A stretch of DNA of 64,000 nt, from positions 124,001 to 188,000 of the forward strand of contig NZ_SMFU01000010.1 of assembly GCF_004339595.1 (NCBI RefSeq). Direction: 5' to 3'. Within the stretch, counting starts at the first letter, position 1; each line of letters starts with the position of its first letter. The notes below the pieces were generated by a model. It was given only the letters and a program-made list of their open reading frames with translations, was not told where the DNA came from and made no database searches. Position numbers and translations under genes: made by a program. Source of the stretch: Marinobacterium mangrovicola. GTDB lineage: Bacteria > Pseudomonadota > Gammaproteobacteria > Pseudomonadales > Balneatricaceae. Of the stretch, positions 9,964 through 20,829 are shown piece by piece.

Positions 9964-10671
9964 TTGTTTGTAGTGCCAGCTTCCAAGCTTATTGATAACC
10001 AGGTCCGCGTCGAAACGCCGGAGGGCATCGACTTTGTCCAGGCGGCGGCGGGGCCTGTGCCGCGTATTCTCGCCTACCTGATCGATTTCGGCTGGCGCTG
10101 TCTGGTGTATATGGTCATCGGCATTCTCAGCGCTTTTATTGGCGGTCTGGGTAGCGGTGTCTTTTTGATTCTTACCTTCCTGCTGGAGTGGTTCTATCCG
10201 GTCTTTTTCGAGGTACTGCGTAAAGGGCAGACACCGGGGAAAAAGGCGATGGGGTTGCGGGTGGTCAACACGGACTTCACACCCATCGGCTGGGGGGCTT
10301 CCATCGTCAGAAATCTGCTCCGCGCGGCGGACTTCTTCCCGGCTTTCTACGCCACCGGGATGATCTCCATGACCCTGACCGGGCGCTTTCAGCGCCTTGG
10401 TGACCTGGCGGCGGGCAGTCTGGTGATCTACCAGGAGGCCGAACGCCCACTGACGGTCGATCCAGAGATTAAACCGCTGATGCCGCCGGTGGCTCTGACG
10501 CGGGAGGAGCGTCAGGGTATTGTCGATCTCACACTCAGAAGCGGTTCCATCAGTGATTCCCGCCAGGAGGAGCTGGCTGATCTGCTTACGCCGGTGACGG
10601 GTGAGTCTGGCAGCGCCGGGCTGAGCCGCCTCAAGGGCATCGGCGTCTGGCTGCTGGGCGGTAAGAAATGA
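9964..10671 (+). CDS. RDD-family membrane protein
   Basis: Up to 235 residues. Residues 25-160 form an RDD domain: PRILAYLIDFGWRCLVYM carries the first conserved R and D, and RKGQTPGKKAMGLRVV the G-x-T-x-G-K motif. It has three or four membrane helices and a cytoplasmic tail of about 75 residues. RDD proteins are poorly understood; some act as Na+/H+ antiporters. There is no ATG at the front: the frame could start at TTG 9964 or GTG 9973, without an obvious ribosome site, which suggests translational coupling to the gene ending at 9959. It is the first gene of a conserved RDD / SpoIIM / DUF4129 / DUF4350 / MoxR / DUF58 set. Confidence 0.8.
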   Translation: MFVVPASKLIDNQVRVETPEGIDFVQAAAGPVPRILAYLIDFGWRCLVYMVIGILSAFIGGLGSGVFLILTFLLEWFYPVFFEVLRKGQTPGKKAMGLRVVNTDFTPIGWGASIVRNLLRAADFFPAFYATGMISMTLTGRFQRLGDLAAGSLVIYQEAERPLTVDPEIKPLMPPVALTREERQGIVDLTLRSGSISDSRQEELADLLTPVTGESGSAGLSRLKGIGVWLLGGKK

Positions 10672-10693
10672 TGCTGAAGGGACGGTAGAGCGC

Positions 10694-11665
10694 ATGAGAG
10701 AAAGGGATTTCGAGCAACGCTACGCCGAGTTCTGGAGGGAGTTTGAATCCGGCCTGGATACGGCAGGCAAGTCCGGACAAACCCCGGATAAAGGCTTTCC
10801 CGAAGCCTACCGCCAGCTGTGTAATCACCTGGCGATGGCTCGGCAGCGCGATTATTCCGAAGCGCTGGTGGCCTATCTTAACCGGCTGGTGATGGCCGGC
10901 CATCATCTGCTCTATCAGCCTGAATCCCGGGTGGGAATCAGTCGTCTGGCTGGCGCGCTGGCGCTTTTCGTAACCACGTTGAGGCGTAACCGGCGCTTCG
11001 TGATCTGCTCCGCCCTTCTGTTTTTGCTGCCGGCGCTGGTGATGGGAGTGGCTTGCTATAACGATGAGTCGATTACCTATAGCCTGATAGCACCATCCCA
11101 GGCCGCAGAGATGGAATCGATGTACGACCCCGCCAACGCCCGCATCGGCCCGGAACGGGATGCAGAGACCGATCTGGAGATGTTTGGCTACTACATTCAG
11201 CACAACATCAGCATCGCATTTCAGTCCTTCGCCGGCGGTATCTTTTTTGGCGTCGGCTCGGTGGTTGTGGTGCTTTATAACGGCCTGTTCCTCGGCGCGG
11301 TCGGCGGCCACCTGACCCAGGCCGGCTTCAGTGAGACTTTCTACCCCTTCGTGATCGGCCATGGTGCCTTCGAGCTGACGGCGATCGTAATCAGTGGTGC
11401 CGCGGGGATGATGCTTGGCTACGCGCTGATCAGTCCCGGTCGGCTGAAGCGTCTGGAGGCGCTGCGTGTGGCCGCAGCCGAGGCGGTCAAACTGATGTAT
11501 GGCGCCACCTTCATGCTGTTTATCGCGGCCTTTCTTGAGGCCTTCTGGTCTTCCAGCACCTCTCTGCCGGTGGCGTTGAAACTCTCTGTCGGCGCGCTGC
11601 TATGGATCTTTGTGCTCTGGTTCTGCTTCTTCTCATCCCTGGGAGAGCGCCGTGAACCTGAATGA
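10694..11665 (+). CDS. SpoIIM-like (DUF95) membrane protein
   Basis: This 323-residue protein has a soluble N-terminus of about 90 residues, then five or six membrane helices. The stretch FGYYIQHNISIAFQSFAGGI followed by GVGSVVVVLYNGLFLGAVGG matches the stage II sporulation protein M family, which is widespread in non-spore-formers. In Bacillus SpoIIM joins a peptidoglycan-remodelling complex; in Proteobacteria its role is unknown. Its end overlaps the next gene by 14 bp, and it belongs to the MoxR/DUF58 operon. Confidence 0.82.
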   Translation: MRERDFEQRYAEFWREFESGLDTAGKSGQTPDKGFPEAYRQLCNHLAMARQRDYSEALVAYLNRLVMAGHHLLYQPESRVGISRLAGALALFVTTLRRNRRFVICSALLFLLPALVMGVACYNDESITYSLIAPSQAAEMESMYDPANARIGPERDAETDLEMFGYYIQHNISIAFQSFAGGIFFGVGSVVVVLYNGLFLGAVGGHLTQAGFSETFYPFVIGHGAFELTAIVISGAAGMMLGYALISPGRLKRLEALRVAAAEAVKLMYGATFMLFIAAFLEAFWSSSTSLPVALKLSVGALLWIFVLWFCFFSSLGERREPE

Positions 11666-13211
11666 GCTGCAGCTGAAAACCCGGGTAAGAACGCCTTGGC
11701 AGGCGCTGGATGTTGGTGTGCTGATGGCGCGGCGCTGGTACCGGCCGATGCTGTTTGCCTGGATGCTGCCGGCGCTGCTGTTGTACGGACTGCTGAGCCT
11801 TGTGCTCTACGATAGCCCGGCCTGGGTGATGCTCGGTGTTTGGTGGTGCAAACCACTGCTCGACAGGTTGCCGCTGCTGATGCTGAGTCGTTATATCTTT
11901 AACGAACGACCCACCGGTGTGTTTAATGGCCGCAGCCTGCTGCGTCTGTATCGCTTCGATATGTTCTCAGCGCTGTTCTGGCGCCGGGCCGATCTGCGCC
12001 GCTCCTTTAACCTGGCGGTGACCGTACTGGAGCAGCAGAAAGGAGCCGCTCGGGCGCGGCGTGCTGCCGCGCTGACTCCGGGAAGCGGCAGTGCGGCATC
12101 CTGGTTGACGATGGTGATGCTGCATCTCGAGATACTGGTGCCTATGAGCATCGTACTGGCATTGGGTGCATTCGTCGGCAGCTATGTGGATGTCGACCCC
12201 GATATCTTCTTCACGTTCGACGCCGGCTTCTATGCGCATATTTCCAACCTCGCCCTGTTGCTGGGAATGAGTGTTATTGCGCCGCTCTACCTTGGTTGCG
12301 GCTTTTCGCTCTACCTGAATCGCCGTGTCGAACTGGAAGCCTGGGATCTGGAACTGCTGTTCCGGGAAAGTTACCGCCGCCGTACCGAGGCTGGGGCAAA
12401 AGCGGCGGTCACAAACAGTGCTAAACCGGCCGCTGCAGGCGCCGCCAATATTCTCGGCCTGGCGCTGGCGGCATCGATCGGGCTGGGGTTGCTATCGCCA
12501 CTCGCGGCAACGCCGGTGGAGGCCAGTGTTTACAGCGCTGAAGCGGCAGGTGCAGAGCAGGCCAGGGAAGAGATTCGCCAGATTCTGGAAACGCCTCCCT
12601 TTGTGATTGAACAGCAGGTGGAGGAGTGGCAGTGGAAAGATAAGCTCACCGAGGCTCCTGAACCTGAGTCGTTGGAGGGCTGGGAGTGGCTCGCCGATCT
12701 GGCGGGATGGATGGATCAGATGAACCTGGGCTGGCTGTTCCAGCTGGTCGAGGTGCTGCTCTGGGCCGGCGTCGGGTTGCTGCTGTTCCTGTTGACCCGG
12801 GCGCTGCTCAGGCATCTGCAGACCTATAACGGCCCCGAGTACACACCACCTCAGCAAACTACCGGGCCCCGTGTGATTATGGGGATGGAGATTTCGGCGG
12901 GCAGCCTGCCTGATGATATGGATGCCGCCGTAAGCCGGGCCTTTGAACAGGGCGATATGCGCTTAGCCCTGTCGCTGATCTATCGCCACATTCTGCATCT
13001 GCTGGTGGATGGTCGCCGGGTACCTCTGGAATCCTGGTACACCGAGCTGGAGTGTGCCGCTGCCGTGAGGGCGCAGCCAGAACTCAAGGTGGATAATCGC
13101 TTTGATGAACTGACCCGGCTCTGGCTGCGCCTGGCGTACGCGCATCAGCTGCCGGAGCGGCAGCAGGCCGAACGCCTTTACCGCGAGCTCAGGGAGGTGC
13201 TGGCCGTATGA
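11652..13211 (+). CDS. Multi-pass membrane protein with C-terminal DUF4129-like domain
   Basis: This 519-residue protein is read from a GTG at 11652, chosen because GGGAGAG lies 4-6 nt before it; the frame is open further upstream but inside the preceding gene. The N-terminal part has several helices (about 25-55, 155-215, 265-290) and another near 375-395. The cytoplasmic C-terminus, with LALSLIYRHILHLLVDGRRV and LTRLWLRLAYAHQLP, resembles DUF4129, which is usually tied to MoxR/DUF58 systems. Function is unknown; position suggests a membrane partner of the MoxR ATPase. Confidence 0.72.
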   Translation: MNLNELQLKTRVRTPWQALDVGVLMARRWYRPMLFAWMLPALLLYGLLSLVLYDSPAWVMLGVWWCKPLLDRLPLLMLSRYIFNERPTGVFNGRSLLRLYRFDMFSALFWRRADLRRSFNLAVTVLEQQKGAARARRAAALTPGSGSAASWLTMVMLHLEILVPMSIVLALGAFVGSYVDVDPDIFFTFDAGFYAHISNLALLLGMSVIAPLYLGCGFSLYLNRRVELEAWDLELLFRESYRRRTEAGAKAAVTNSAKPAAAGAANILGLALAASIGLGLLSPLAATPVEASVYSAEAAGAEQAREEIRQILETPPFVIEQQVEEWQWKDKLTEAPEPESLEGWEWLADLAGWMDQMNLGWLFQLVEVLLWAGVGLLLFLLTRALLRHLQTYNGPEYTPPQQTTGPRVIMGMEISAGSLPDDMDAAVSRAFEQGDMRLALSLIYRHILHLLVDGRRVPLESWYTELECAAAVRAQPELKVDNRFDELTRLWLRLAYAHQLPERQQAERLYRELREVLAV

Positions 13212-14514
13212 ATCGAATGTCGGTACGGATCGCGGTGGTTCTGTTGCTGGCGCTGTGCGCCTTGCTGCTGTTCAGCAAACTGCATCGGGTCGAACGACTG
13301 GTCAACCAGGGGCCTACGTCGGAGGTACGGCGCAACGCTTATTTTGCTGCGGGGCGCTTTATCGAAGAGCAGGGCATCAGTGTCGAGCACAAGGTGTATC
13401 CGGTCGAGGTGAGTGAGCTTGCTTCGGGTGATGTGTTGCTCCTGACCGATGCTTCCTATCTTGAAACCCGTCCAGATAAGGCGGACAGACTGCTCGACTG
13501 GGTCAGCAGTGGAGGTCATCTGATCTGGCAGTATTCGCCGTCGCTGGGGGATGGTCCGCTGGCGCAGCTGTTGGGTGTCGGTAGTGAGACGTTCGATATT
13601 CAGTACGATGAAGAGAGTGAAGCGGATGTGGCGGCAGAAGAGCCACAACCGGAGCCGCAGAGTGGAGTAGAACAGCTTAATGCTGCCCTGGAGCAGGCCG
13701 TCCAGGATCAGCTTGAGGAGAGTGCTGAGCGGGAGCTGACGCCCACCGAAGAGGTGCGTTACCTCCTCGATCAGCGGGAAGAACAGGCCGATGGACCCAA
13801 TATCAGCCGTCTGCAGATGCCCGGCAACGAGTCGCTTCAAAGCCTGGTCTACTCACACTATTCGTTGCTGCAGGATCCTGATTGGGCCACCGCTAACTAC
13901 CGGCTGGATCTTCGGACCGAGTCCCTGGCTGGTGAACGGGTGGACCTGATGAACTTCCACCTCGGCAGGGGGCAGGTCAGCGTCGTCAGCGATGCCAGCA
14001 TCTGGTCCAACGATGATATCGGCCTGTTTGACCATGCCGCGCTGCTGCGCTGGCTGGTGGCCGATGCTGATCATCTCTACATCCAGCGTTATACCCAATG
14101 GCCTTCACTGAACCAGCTGATCTGGCAGCAGGCTCGGGAACCCGCGCTGATTGTTCTAATGCTGTTACTGCTTTGGGCGCTGGGGCGGGCGCGGCGCTTC
14201 GGTCCGCTGCTGGCGACGCATAGTGGCGAACGACGCGCTCTGGGAGAGCATGTGGAGGCGGTGGCCCGTTTCCATCAGCAGCACCGCCAGTTTGATCATC
14301 TGCTCGGGCCGTTGCGCCGGCAGGTACTTAAGCGGGCCAGCCGTTATCACGCAGGCTTTGACCGGCTTAACGACACTGCCCAGTACGGGCTGATTGCCGA
14401 TCGCGCTGAGGTGACCAGCGACGAGGTGTCCCGCGTAATGACCGAAGCGGGGCAGTACACCCAGCAGGAGCTGGTCGAAACGGTGAAATTACTTATCAAA
14501 ATCAGGAATCAGTT

Positions 14515-14518
<4 letters not shown>
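13208..14518 (+). CDS. DUF4350-domain membrane protein
   Basis: This 436-residue protein has an N-terminal helix (residues 7-23), a periplasmic region of about 280 residues containing a DUF4350-like part (NAYFAAGRFIEEQG and SGGHLIWQYSP) and a Glu/Gln-rich insert around 135-190, then a second helix (about 310-330) and a cytoplasmic tail of about 105 residues. DUF4350 resembles the glutamine-amidotransferase-like fold of gliding protein GldG. The gene overlaps both neighbours by 4 nt (ATGA), a sign of tight coupling. Confidence 0.75.
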
Positions 14519-15533
<1,015 letters not shown>

Positions 15534-15537
<4 letters not shown>

Positions 15538-16880
15538 GATTCCTGGCTCTGAATCTGCTCCCCGACCGCGGGCTTTTCAAATACCTGCTGATTTTCCTCG
15601 GGCTGGGCCTGGGGCTGGCGCTGCTGCGGGTTTTATCCACAGTGGCGCCGTCCTGGCCAGCCTACCTTTGGTGGGGCTTGTTTTTGCTGGCAGCGGTTGC
15701 GGCGGCACTGGATGCGCTGGCGCTCTACACCGGCAGGATGCCCTACGCCGGGCGTCAGTTGCCGGGTAATCTTGCGCTGGGCAGCCCGGCGACGATTCGC
15801 CTGCGCTTTGAAAACCCGGGGCGACGTGGTTTGCGCCTGGAATATACCGATCACTATCCAGCCGCGCTGAGTTGTGAACAGCTGCCGGCACAGTTGGATC
15901 TGCCCGCCGATACCAGCCTGATTGTTGAATACCAGGTGCGACCGGTGCAGCGCGGCGATGCGCATTTCGGTGCCATCGAACTCCGGGTGCAGTCGCCGCT
16001 GGGGCTCTGGCGCCGGCAGCTGCATATCGAGGCGGAGCAGTCGGTAAAGGTCTACCCCAACTTCATGGCGCTTAGCGGCATGGACTTTCTCGATAATGAA
16101 CAGCGTGTCGCGCATCTGGGCGCGCATCTGACCCAGCGGCGCGGTTCCGGCCTGGAGTTCCGTCAGCTACGTGAGTACCAGCGCGGCGATGAGATCCGTC
16201 AGATCGACTGGAAAGCCACGGCGCGGCAGCAGAAACTGATCTCCCGCGAGTATCAGGATGAGCGTGACCAGGAGGTGCTGTTCATGCTCGATACCGGGCG
16301 CCGCATGCGCGCGCTCGATGGCGAGCTGAGCCATTTCGATCACTCTCTTAATGCGCTGCTGCTGACCGCTTATATGGCGCTGGGGATGGGCGATTCGGTG
16401 GGTGTGCTCGGCTTTGCCGGCAGCAATCGCTGGGTCAGCCCGGTGAAAGGGCGCCAGGGGATCAACCGGCTGCTGAACCAGCTTTACGATATCCAGAGCA
16501 GCACCGAGGCCAGCGATCTGAGCCAGGCCGCCGAGGCGTTGATGCTGAAGCAGCAGAAGCGCGCCCTGGTGGTGATCGTCTCCAACATGCGTGATGACGA
16601 CAGCGAAGAGCTGCAGCTGGCGGCGCGGATACTGGGCCGCAAGCACCTGGTGATGGTGGCCTGCCTACGCGAGAGTTTTCTCGATCGTGAGCTGGAAGAG
16701 GAGCCGGGCTATCAGGCGACGCTCAACCACTGTGCCCGCGAGCTCTACCGCGAACAGCGTGCCGATCTGATCGCCCAGCTCAAGGCACGGGGCGTGATGG
16801 TGGTCGACTCAGCGCCCCAGCAGATGCATGTTGCGCTGATTCAGGAATACCTCGCGCTGAAGCGTGCAGGAAGAATCTGA
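15534..16880 (+). CDS. DUF58 domain protein, MoxR partner
   Basis: This 448-residue protein has two N-terminal membrane helices (about 15-35 and 40-60), a beta-rich region, then the DUF58 signature GLEFRQLREYQRGDEIRQID with DWKATAR near residues 205-232. It continues into a von Willebrand A-like segment VLFMLDTGRRM whose DTGRR replaces the DxSxS metal site. Such proteins pair with MoxR ATPases; their substrate in Gammaproteobacteria is unknown. It is the last gene of the operon. No clear terminator follows before hsp20. Confidence 0.88.
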
Positions 16881-16952
16881 GCCCGTGTTGTCCCCGGTCA
16901 ATACCGGTATTTGAAGCAGCTCATTCCGCTTTCTATATTCAGATTGGAGATC

Positions 16953-17023
16953 GGGCGGTGGTTATTCTGTAATCGAATCCGCCGCCCCTTACCTGAGAAT
17001 AAAATGAATAAGGGGGTGATCTT
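16953..17023 (+). promoter_or_regulatory. Candidate RNA thermometer covering the hsp20 ribosome-binding site
   Basis: CCCCTTA (16985-16991) pairs fully with TAAGGGG (17009-17015), which is the Shine-Dalgarno sequence of hsp20, across a 17-nt loop. Just upstream GGGCGGTGG (16953-16961) pairs with CCGCCGCCC (16979-16987) with one G-U pair. The two stems share three C residues, so they may compete or stack. Such SD-masking hairpins before small heat shock genes are typical of ROSE or fourU thermometers, although the exact motif of those classes is not seen. Confidence 0.55.
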
Positions 17024-17446
17024 ATGAGCCGCAATCTGACCCGATTTAACAGCCTGTTTGACGATACTTTCCTCAACGATTTCTTCCGGCCGCTTAGCGT
17101 TCGCGAGAATGGTGAAAAGGTACCGGCTATCGATGTGCATGAAAGTGATGGTGCCTATACCGTCAATGTGGATCTGCCCGGCGTGAAAAAAGAAGATATC
17201 AGCGTCAGCCTGGAAAACGGTGTGCTCAGCGTACGCGGGGAAAGCCGTAAAGAGGACAAGGAAGAGAAAGACGGCAAACTGATCCGCCAGGAACGTCATG
17301 TCGGCCAGTTTATCCGTCAACTCAGTATTGGTTCCGATGTGGACCCGGCGGCGGTGAAAGCCAGCTTCAACGACGGCGTGCTGTCACTGACGCTGCCCAA
17401 GCGAGCGCCACAGGAAAAAGAGGGCGTGAATATCGCGGTTGAGTGA
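17024..17446 (+). CDS. Small heat shock protein, Hsp20/alpha-crystallin family
   Basis: This 140-residue protein has a short N-terminal arm, then an alpha-crystallin domain (about 38-135) with VNVDLPGVKKEDISVSLENG, the loop near GESRKEDKEEKDGK, and the FNDGVLSLTLPK strand (G-V-L-x-L-x-L-P family signature). It has a partial I-x-V-type C-terminal tail (NIAVE). It holds unfolding proteins during heat stress. AAGGGGGTGATCTT precedes the ATG, and that ribosome site can be masked by upstream pairing. A seven-codon frame starting at 17004 ends across the start codon (ATGA overlap). Confidence 0.93.
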   Translation: MSRNLTRFNSLFDDTFLNDFFRPLSVRENGEKVPAIDVHESDGAYTVNVDLPGVKKEDISVSLENGVLSVRGESRKEDKEEKDGKLIRQERHVGQFIRQLSIGSDVDPAAVKASFNDGVLSLTLPKRAPQEKEGVNIAVE

Positions 17447-17500
17447 ATCCCGTTTAAGACGGTGAATCGCTGCGAATAACAGGCATTCAGCATGTCCGGC

Positions 17501-17535
17501 GGCCCGCTTCCCGTTCGTTCGGGGCGGGCCGTTTT
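17501..17535 (+). terminator. Terminator after hsp20
   Basis: GGCCCGC (17501-17507) pairs with GCGGGCC (17524-17530), with inner CCCG/CGGG pairing, followed by GTTTTA. It sits 55 nt after the hsp20 stop. Confidence 0.7.
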
Positions 17536-17620
17536 AGCTTGTGGGTTGGCTGCACCGAATATGAAACCTGTTCCAGCCCGCCTGACGCTATTTCATGTGC
17601 CCAGCGAGTGCTTTTTCGAC

Positions 17621-17626
17621 TATAAT
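17621..17626 (+). promoter_or_regulatory. Probable -10 element of the glyA promoter
   Basis: A consensus TATAAT at 17621-17626 lies 90 bp before the glyA ATG and after the hsp20 terminator. The region at -35 (around 17598) is a poor match, so an activator may help. Confidence 0.45.
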
Positions 17627-17716
17627 GCTGGCCTTTTCACGGCAGTTGGCCCATCGGTTTTGCTTTTCGCCAATGACCCGTCGCTGCCGACGACGTTGCT
17701 CAATCAGGGGACAGTA

Positions 17717-18973
17717 ATGTTTAGCAAAGATATGTCTATCGCCAGCTTCGACAAGGATCTCTGGGACGCGATGCAGTCCGAGGTGACCCGCCAGGAGGAG
17801 CACATCGAGCTGATCGCTTCCGAAAACTACACCAGCCCGCGTGTAATGGAAGCTCAGGGTTCCGCGCTGACCAACAAATACGCGGAAGGCTATCCGGCCA
17901 AACGTTACTACGGTGGCTGCGAATACGTCGACATCGTTGAGAACCTGGCTATCGACCGTGCCTGCGAACTGTTCGGCGCTACCTTCGCCAACGTTCAGCC
18001 GCATTCCGGTTCCCAGGCTAACGCCGCTGTCTACATGGCGCTGTGCAAACCGGGCGATACCGTTCTCGGTATGAGCCTGGCTCACGGTGGTCACCTGACC
18101 CACGGCGCGTCCGTTTCCTTCTCTGGTCGTATCTACAACGCTGTACAGTACGGTCTGAACCCGGAAACCGGCGAAATCGATTACGCTGAAGTTGAGCGTC
18201 TGGCGCTGGAACACAAGCCGAAGATGATCGTAGCGGGCTTCTCTGCCTACTCCATGATCATCGACTGGGCCAAGTTCCGTGAGATCGCTGACAAAGTCGG
18301 TGCTTACCTGTTTGTCGATATGGCCCACGTTGCCGGTCTGGTCGCTGCCGGTCAGTACCCGTCTCCGATGCAGTACGCTGACGTCGTTACCACCACTACC
18401 CACAAAACCCTGGGTGGCCCGCGTGGTGGTCTGATCCTGTCTGCCCGTGCCGATGAAGAGCTGCAGAAGAAGCTGAATTTCGCTGTATTCCCTGAATCCC
18501 AGGGCGGCCCGCTGATGCACATCATCGCGGCGAAAGCGGTTTGCTTCAAAGAAGCGATGGAGCCGGAGTGGAAAGAGTACCAGGCTCAGGTCGTTAAAAA
18601 CGCCAAGGCGATGGTCAAGGTGTTCCTGGAGCGCGGTATCGATATCGTTTCCGGCGGTACCGAAGATCACCTGTTCCTGGTTGACCTGGTCAGTAAGGAC
18701 ATCACCGGTAAGGATGCTGACGCTGCCCTGGGTCGCGCCAACATCACCGTGAACAAGAACGCTGTACCGAACGATCCGCGTTCACCGTTCGTCACCTCCG
18801 GTCTGCGTATCGGTACTCCGGCGGTTACCCGTCGTGGCTTCAAGGAAGCTGAAGTGACCGAACTGACTGGCTGGATCTGTGACGTTCTGGAAGATATCAA
18901 CAACGAGGAAGTGATCGCTGCGGTCAAGGCCAAGGTTGTCGATATCTGCGCACGTTTCCCGGTTTACAAGTAA
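17717..18973 (+). CDS. glyA: Serine hydroxymethyltransferase
   Basis: This PLP enzyme of 418 residues interconverts serine plus tetrahydrofolate with glycine plus 5,10-methylene-THF. Visible are [20 protein letters not shown] at the N-terminus, [14 protein letters not shown], and [15 protein letters not shown] containing the PLP lysine. The ATG at 17717 is preceded by CAGGGG at a good distance and matches the usual length; the open frame continues 75 codons upstream through the promoter and is not coding. Codon use is smoother than in neighbours, as expected for a highly expressed gene. A strong terminator follows. Confidence 0.97.
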   Translation: MFSKDMSIASFDKDLWDAMQSEVTRQEEHIELIASENYTSPRVMEAQGSALTNKYAEGYPAKRYYGGCEYVDIVENLAIDRACELFGATFANVQPHSGSQANAAVYMALCKPGDTVLGMSLAHGGHLTHGASVSFSGRIYNAVQYGLNPETGEIDYAEVERLALEHKPKMIVAGFSAYSMIIDWAKFREIADKVGAYLFVDMAHVAGLVAAGQYPSPMQYADVVTTTTHKTLGGPRGGLILSARADEELQKKLNFAVFPESQGGPLMHIIAAKAVCFKEAMEPEWKEYQAQVVKNAKAMVKVFLERGIDIVSGGTEDHLFLVDLVSKDITGKDADAALGRANITVNKNAVPNDPRSPFVTSGLRIGTPAVTRRGFKEAEVTELTGWICDVLEDINNEEVIAAVKAKVVDICARFPVYK

Positions 18974-19051
18974 ATCGGAATATAAACGACGCACAGGGGT
19001 AAAACCCTGGTAGCGGAGGCTGGAAAATTGGTTCCTGCCTCCCTAGAATGG

Positions 19052-19084
19052 CGGGGCGACTCAACAGTCGCCCCGTTTGTTGTT
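19052..19084 (+). terminator. Intrinsic terminator of glyA
   Basis: CGGGGCGACT (19052-19061) pairs perfectly with AGTCGCCCCG (19066-19075) around CAAC, followed by TTTGTTGTTT. Confidence 0.93.
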
Positions 19085-19198
19085 TATAAAGTTGTTTGTA
19101 GAATCGTCGATGAAGCTGTGCAAAACGCTTTATTGGACGCTTAAAACGCTCTTTTCTTTCAGGTCTTCTGGACCGACGCTCTTTATTCGAGGCTGAGG

Positions 19199-19684
19199 AT
19201 GCATTGTCCCTTCTGTGGCGCAAGTGATACCAAGGTTGTCGACTCGCGACTGGTGTCCGAGGGACAGCAGGTGCGCAGACGGCGCGAATGCGTCAAATGC
19301 CATGAGCGCTTTACCACCTTCGAAGAAGCAGAACTCGTCATGCCCCGCGTCATTAAAGGTGACGGCACCCGGCAACCCTTCGACGAGGCCAAACTGCGTG
19401 GCGGCATTCAGCGAGCGCTGGAGAAACGCCCGGTTGGCATCGAGGCTGTAGAAGCCTGCATTACCCGAATCAAACTGAAACTGCGCGCCACCGGCGAGCG
19501 TGAACTACCCTCCCGTGAAGTGGGCGAGATCGTGATGGAAGAGCTGCGCAAGCTCGACCAGGTTGCCTATGTGCGCTTTGCGTCCGTTTACCGCAGTTTC
19601 CAGGATATCAACGAGTTCAAGGAAGAGATCGAACGTCTCTCCGCCAACGCGGAAGCGAATGGCAACGGGCAGGCGGAGTCTTAA
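19199..19684 (+). CDS. nrdR: Transcriptional repressor NrdR
   Basis: This 161-residue protein has an N-terminal zinc ribbon ([17 protein letters not shown] with a second pair CVKC) and an ATP-cone domain ([20 protein letters not shown], about 50-140). NrdR senses (d)ATP and represses ribonucleotide reductase genes through NrdR boxes. Here, as in many Gammaproteobacteria, it heads the riboflavin gene block and ends 5 bp before ribD. No nrd genes are in the window. Confidence 0.96.
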   Translation: MHCPFCGASDTKVVDSRLVSEGQQVRRRRECVKCHERFTTFEEAELVMPRVIKGDGTRQPFDEAKLRGGIQRALEKRPVGIEAVEACITRIKLKLRATGERELPSREVGEIVMEELRKLDQVAYVRFASVYRSFQDINEFKEEIERLSANAEANGNGQAES

Positions 19685-19689
19685 AGCCT

Positions 19690-20829
19690 ATGTCCGGTTT
19701 CTCCTCACTCGATCATCAGTTTATGGGCCGCGCCATCGCGCTGGCACGCCGAGGCCTGTTTACCACCGACCCGAATCCCCGCGTGGGCTGTGTGCTGGTG
19801 AAAGAGGGCGAGATTATCGGTGAGGGCTACCACGTCCGTGCCGGTGAGGGGCACGCCGAGGTCAACGCGCTGAAACAGGCCGGCGACCAAGTCCGTGGCG
19901 CTACCGCCTATGTCACGCTGGAACCCTGCAGCCATTACGGCCGTACCCCTCCCTGCGCCGAGGCGCTGGTTGAGGCGGGTATCTCCCGTATGGTCTGCGC
20001 CATGGTCGATTCCAACCCCGCCGTTGCTGGCCGCGGGTTGGAGCGTCTGCGTCAGGCGGGCGTTGAAGTCGCCAGCGGACTGATGGCAGCCGAAGCGAAA
20101 CAGCTGAACCCCGGCTTTATTCGACGCATGGAAACGGGGCTGCCCTATGTCCGTGCCAAGCTGGCGATGAGCGCCGATGGTCGCACCGCCATGGCCAGTG
20201 GCGAGTCCCAGTGGATCACCGGCAGCGCCGCCCGTGCCGATGTACAGCGCCTGCGCGCGCGCAGCTCGGCGATCCTGACCGGCATCGATTCCGTGCTGCT
20301 GGACGATTCTTCGCTGACGCTGAGGGAAAACGAACTCGGCGTGGAGAACGCCGCCGAGATCGTGAAACGCCAGCCGCTGCGCGTGGTGCTGGATACACAC
20401 CTGCGTCTGCCGCTGACAGCTAAGATTCTGCGTCAGCCCGGGCGTACGCTGGTGATGACCCTGAGTTCCGATGAGGCGAGAATCAACGCACTCAAGGAAG
20501 CGGGGGCGGAAGTTCAGGTGCGTGAAGACGGCGAGCGCCTGGATCTGGGCGCTATCCTTGAGTGGCTGGCGCAACAGGAACAGTGTAACGAGCTGCTGGT
20601 CGAGTGCGGCGCGACCCTGGCCGGTGCTTTTGTCGGCGCAGGTCTGGTGAACGAACTGGTGGTTTACATGGCGCCCAAGCTGCTCGGCAGCAGCGCCAGA
20701 CCTTTGCTGCAGCTGCCATTGGAACGTATGGATCAACAGATCCCGCTGGTGCTGGACGAGGTACGTCACCTGGGCCAGGATCTGCGACTGAACTGGAAAC
20801 TGGCCGGCGTCGAGGAGTCTGATAACTGA
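19690..20829 (+). CDS. ribD: Bifunctional riboflavin-specific deaminase/reductase
   Basis: This 379-residue protein carries out the second and third steps of riboflavin synthesis. The N-terminal deaminase (about 1-150) has the zinc motif GHAEVNAL and PCSHYGRTPPC. The C-terminal reductase (about 155-370) has YVRAKLAMSADGRTA and the pattern LLVECGATLAGAFV. It lies between nrdR and ribE; its stop overlaps the ribE ATG by one base. Confidence 0.96.
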   Translation: MSGFSSLDHQFMGRAIALARRGLFTTDPNPRVGCVLVKEGEIIGEGYHVRAGEGHAEVNALKQAGDQVRGATAYVTLEPCSHYGRTPPCAEALVEAGISRMVCAMVDSNPAVAGRGLERLRQAGVEVASGLMAAEAKQLNPGFIRRMETGLPYVRAKLAMSADGRTAMASGESQWITGSAARADVQRLRARSSAILTGIDSVLLDDSSLTLRENELGVENAAEIVKRQPLRVVLDTHLRLPLTAKILRQPGRTLVMTLSSDEARINALKEAGAEVQVREDGERLDLGAILEWLAQQEQCNELLVECGATLAGAFVGAGLVNELVVYMAPKLLGSSARPLLQLPLERMDQQIPLVLDEVRHLGQDLRLNWKLAGVEESDN

